Positions 60,890 to 64,000 of a stretch of DNA of 64,000 bases are shown here, one piece after another; within the stretch, counting starts at the first letter, position 1; the number at the start of each line of letters is the position of its first letter. The translations under genes were made by a program, and so were the position numbers. The notes beneath the pieces are model-generated. The model was given only the letters and a program-made list of their open reading frames with translations. It ran no database searches and was not told the DNA's origin. Origin of the DNA: Liolophura sinensis (Eukaryota > Mollusca > Polyplacophora > Chitonida > Chitonidae); NCBI RefSeq assembly GCF_032854445.1, contig NC_088295.1, positions 75,856,028 to 75,920,027 on the forward strand. Reading direction: 5' to 3'.

Positions 60890-61800
60890 TACGGGTTGGT
60901 TTGTTAGACGTCACAACTTTGATCCATGAGTGGACATGGCCGAATTCGGTCCTCATGGCCGTGGCCTCCAAAACTGCTAGCACTTAATCCATGAGTTGGT
61001 CTGACCAAAAGGAACCCTATAACTGGCAGGGGTGTATAATGGATTGGCGTCCAGGACAACTAGCCCTTGATCCATGGGGTGGAATTGGCTAAATTCAGCC
61101 GTCAGTGGCCTACAAGGCATCTAATGGGACAGCCTTTCAGGACGTATGTGCTATGATCCATGAGGTGGCCTGGCCGAATTTAATCCTCAGTGGGCGAGGT
61201 ATCTAACGGTCTGACCAAAATGAGCCCTATAACTGGCAGAGGTGTCTAATGGGTTGGCATCCAGGACAGCTAGCCCTTGATCCTGGGGTGGAATTGGCCA
61301 AATTCAGCCGTCATTGGCCGACAAGGTATCTAATGGGTCGGCCTTTAATCCATGAGGTGGCCTGGTCGAATTTACCCTTAGTGGCCGAGGTTTCTGACGG
61401 GTTGGCCTTTCAGGACGTATGTTCTTTGATCCATGAGGTGGCCTGTCCGAATTTAACCCTCAGTGGCCGAGGTATCTAACGGGTTGGCCTTTCAGAACGT
61501 ATGTTCTCTGATCCATGAGGTGGCCTGGCCGACTTTAGCCCTCAGTGGCAGAGATGTTTAGTGGGTTAATCTGCTTGTAGGGCCTCTTGTCCTTGTTCCA
61601 TGAGGTTGCAGGGCAGAATTCAACCCTCACTGCCTGGCCGAGGTGCTTAATGGGTTGACCTGGAGAACGACCTGGAGAACATAGCTGGTCCTTGTTCCAT
61701 GAGGTGACAGGGCAGAATTCAGCCTTCGCTGGCTGAGATGTCTAACGGGTGGTCTCCAGGACGTCGAGGCCTTTGATCCATGAAGTGACAGGGCCGAATT
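60890..61800. repeat. Degenerate 81-bp satellite, about 11 copies
   Basis: The unit contains GGTTGGCCTTTCAGGACGTA, TTTGATCCATGAGGTGGCC, GGCCGAATTTAACCCTCAGT and GGCCGAGGTATCTAACG. The two most similar copies start at 61401 and 61482, giving the period; others are diverged or have deletions. Confidence 0.88.
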
Positions 61801-61915
61801 AATTCAGTCGTTGGTAGCGGCGAGGTGTCAGTAACACGCGTGTCGCACGCACCAGTTGACATTCACGCATGTGGCATGCATATATACATGTATATGTGTG
61901 GTTGTTATACATCTT

Positions 61916-62046
61916 TCACAACCTGCGGATGGTTGCGGGTTTCCCCCAGGCTCTGCCCGGTTTCCTCCCACCATAATGCTGGCCGCCGTCGCATAAGTGA
62001 AATATTCTTGAGTTCGGCGTAAAACACCAGTCAGATAAATAAATAA
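61916..62046 (+). mobile_element. SINE-A 3' half
   Basis: CAACCTGCGGATGGTTGCGG through GCATAAGTGAAATATTCTTG and a CAGTCAGATAAATAAATAAA tail; lies just beyond the 81-bp satellite. Confidence 0.88.
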
Positions 62047-63319
62047 ATATACATCTGTCATATACATAACATAATAAATTTATGTGTCATACTTATATAT
62101 AAGTAGTTTTGTGCATTTCTTGATCGAATATCTTATAGGCCTAATACATGCATGCACATATAGTTCGTAAAGCTAAGGGAGATAAGACTGGAGGGAGCAC
62201 ACAGCAATCGGATCTTCAGATAGCAAGTTGACAATGCAAGGTAAAAGAAGAATCGGAAATCGGATAAAAGAAGAGGAAATCGATGTGAACTGTGTGCTGT
62301 AGTCATTCCGTGCTGGCCTAACCACGTCCCCGTCTATATATATGCACTATCAATATGTGTACCGGGTTAATACTGGCTCTTCTCAGCCCGGATGTATGCC
62401 CCCTTACGTGTGACCGACAGCTGGATGTCGTGATATGTATGAACTAGGTAACTGTGGCCCACATTCCAGGAACATAACCGAATCGTGTATATGTATGTAT
62501 ACATTTACATCAGGGATACCTGCCAGAATATATAGACATACTAAGGTCTTATTGTGTTTAGCTGAACCCTGCGGACTGTACCAATATTAACAGCTGATGC
62601 ACCGACTATAGACATCATATTCAAGCAGCTAATATACAGTGGATCGCGATTACAGATTAGAACAGTGCATCATGTACGTGAGGGGCCTATAGATAGTGTG
62701 TGAATTTCATGTCAGATTAACTCAGCTGTTCTGCTATATTGAGTTACTTATCAGCCGACAGCAAGGATGTTCTAATTTATGTATTCTGGGAGACAAAAAG
62801 CGGTGTATAACTTGTATTCAACATGTTCTCGTTCCAACATAGCTAACTTTTTTTCTTCATTTCTTCCCCTCCCCCCCTCCCCCGAAGATAAGCAGTAGTG
62901 ATTTAATATTCTGTCGGGATCCATGACAAAATATACCTGCATGGAACCATTAATTTGACACTCCATAAGACCGAAACGTTTCCACCCGCATGTTATCGTA
63001 GAATTTGGCGTTGTATACGATACTACTGTATAGGGTGTTCACCGCGGGCTACATTCATGTGCACAAGGTATTGGTATTTTCCAAGGAAAGGCCCATATAC
63101 AATTCTTGACCTTTTCTGCCCCGAACTCTATGGACGTTAGGACTTTTCAGCGCATGGACAGGAAATCCTATAGTCGTCGTTATTTATACCAGCTGATTCC
63201 ATCCCCTACCCCACCCCACCCCAACCCATCACAGTCTTCCCCTTCAATGATCTGAGCATATTCAGGTTCTGTACACGATGGTGTATACATTGATTATATT
63301 TCGTAGGGTATAGCTCAAC
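62047..63319. other. Gene-free stretch
   Basis: Short frames only; C-rich tract at 62868-62884. Nothing recognised. Confidence 0.5.
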
Positions 63320-63540
63320 CGCTTAGTCAGTGTTTTATATAAAGCATCGACTCGCTCTGAACAATGCACATACGTAGTCCCATGTTCGAATCCAGCTCTC
63401 GCAGATTTTACTGCGGCTGAGATCCATGAGGCTTACATTACTAGGTACGTGGCGAAGAGTGATGTTTTACTCTTGGCACTCCAAATTTCTTCACCCCATA
63501 AGCTGACAGCCGTAATATGAGTGAAACAGTTTTGAATACA
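63320..63540 (+). mobile_element. Degraded tRNA-headed SINE
   Basis: CAACCGCTTAGTCAG (A-box-like), B box TGTTCGAATCC, and a 3' end GACAGCCGTAATATGAGTGA resembling the SINE-A GGCCGCCGTCGTATAAGTGA segment. Confidence 0.55.
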
Positions 63541-64000
63541 CTGATTACCGGTTTACATATGGGCAAAATTGATTTCTGTTTTGATATTTTAAAACAGGTC
63601 AGATATGAAGACCTGGCTTATCTATTCAAGAAATGCTCTTGCGGGTTTTAATCACGCTACATCGCCAAATTTTGTATCCCGACGCTCGCTGAAGGTTGCT
63701 TTGTCGAGCTTTGTAAATCTACACCAATACTACTCAGTATACAACAAGTCCATTGCGATAAAACCCAGACTTCCTGTGATAATGCACATGTAGCAGCGGG
63801 AACAACCGTCTATTTATACAGGTCTGTATTCGCTGTGGCGGCTTATAACTGATCAGTGTTCTAATGATTTTTGTCCTGGCTCCCACAAAAACACAGCTGC
63901 CACAAAATACTGCTAATACAGTAAATCTCCTCAACGGACTGCTTGTGCGTGCAGCGTGCTAGGATAGATTTTACATCCACTCTGTATCACCATCGAGTCC

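Overview
This is eukaryotic nuclear DNA, most likely from a mollusc or another lophotrochozoan. The signs are intron-rich genes with GT-AG splicing, many tRNA-derived SINEs, abundant mini- and microsatellites, many TACATGTA-type palindromes, and two animal genes that are clearly orthologous to vertebrate proteins but divergent. The phylum is an inference from genome texture; no species marker was seen.

Only two protein-coding genes can be supported, and both can be reconstructed exon by exon with consistent reading phase. (1) A cyclin-dependent kinase 4/6 gene lies on the minus strand (coding span 30185 down to 17429, 7 coding exons, 346 aa). (2) The ALIX / PDCD6IP gene, an ESCRT adaptor, lies on the plus strand (32930 to 52010, 19 coding exons, 922 aa, with Bro1, V and proline-rich regions complete). 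They are transcribed divergently from a spacer of about 1.6 kb between inferred promoters (about 31.3 and 32.9 kb) that has been filled by SINE copies. Most short open frames elsewhere lie in tandem repeats or SINEs.

Layout: 1-1478 is a 40-bp satellite cut by the window edge. 1.5-16.9 kb is gene-free, with SINEs and several minisatellites. Among these, a 29-bp satellite (8561-11660) is interrupted by a 1,815-bp element with TGTAGCGG inverted ends and a 4-bp target duplication. 16.9-31.3 kb is the CDK4/6 locus, with large tandem arrays in introns 1 and 4. 32.9-54.0 kb is ALIX, with a 2-kb 3' UTR. 54-64 kb is gene-free, with SINEs and an 81-bp satellite.

The most unusual theme is tandem repetition placed on splice sites. 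The 3' end and donor of CDK4/6 exon 1 are perfectly duplicated into intron 1. The acceptors of CDK4/6 exons 2 and 5 each abut long arrays whose units carry splice-signal-like motifs. The 3' end and donor of ALIX exon 10 are also duplicated. Other points of note are a candidate 27-nt in-frame ALIX microexon, a CRE-TATA-TISU arrangement at the ALIX start, and three consecutive short uORFs ahead of the CDK4/6 start.
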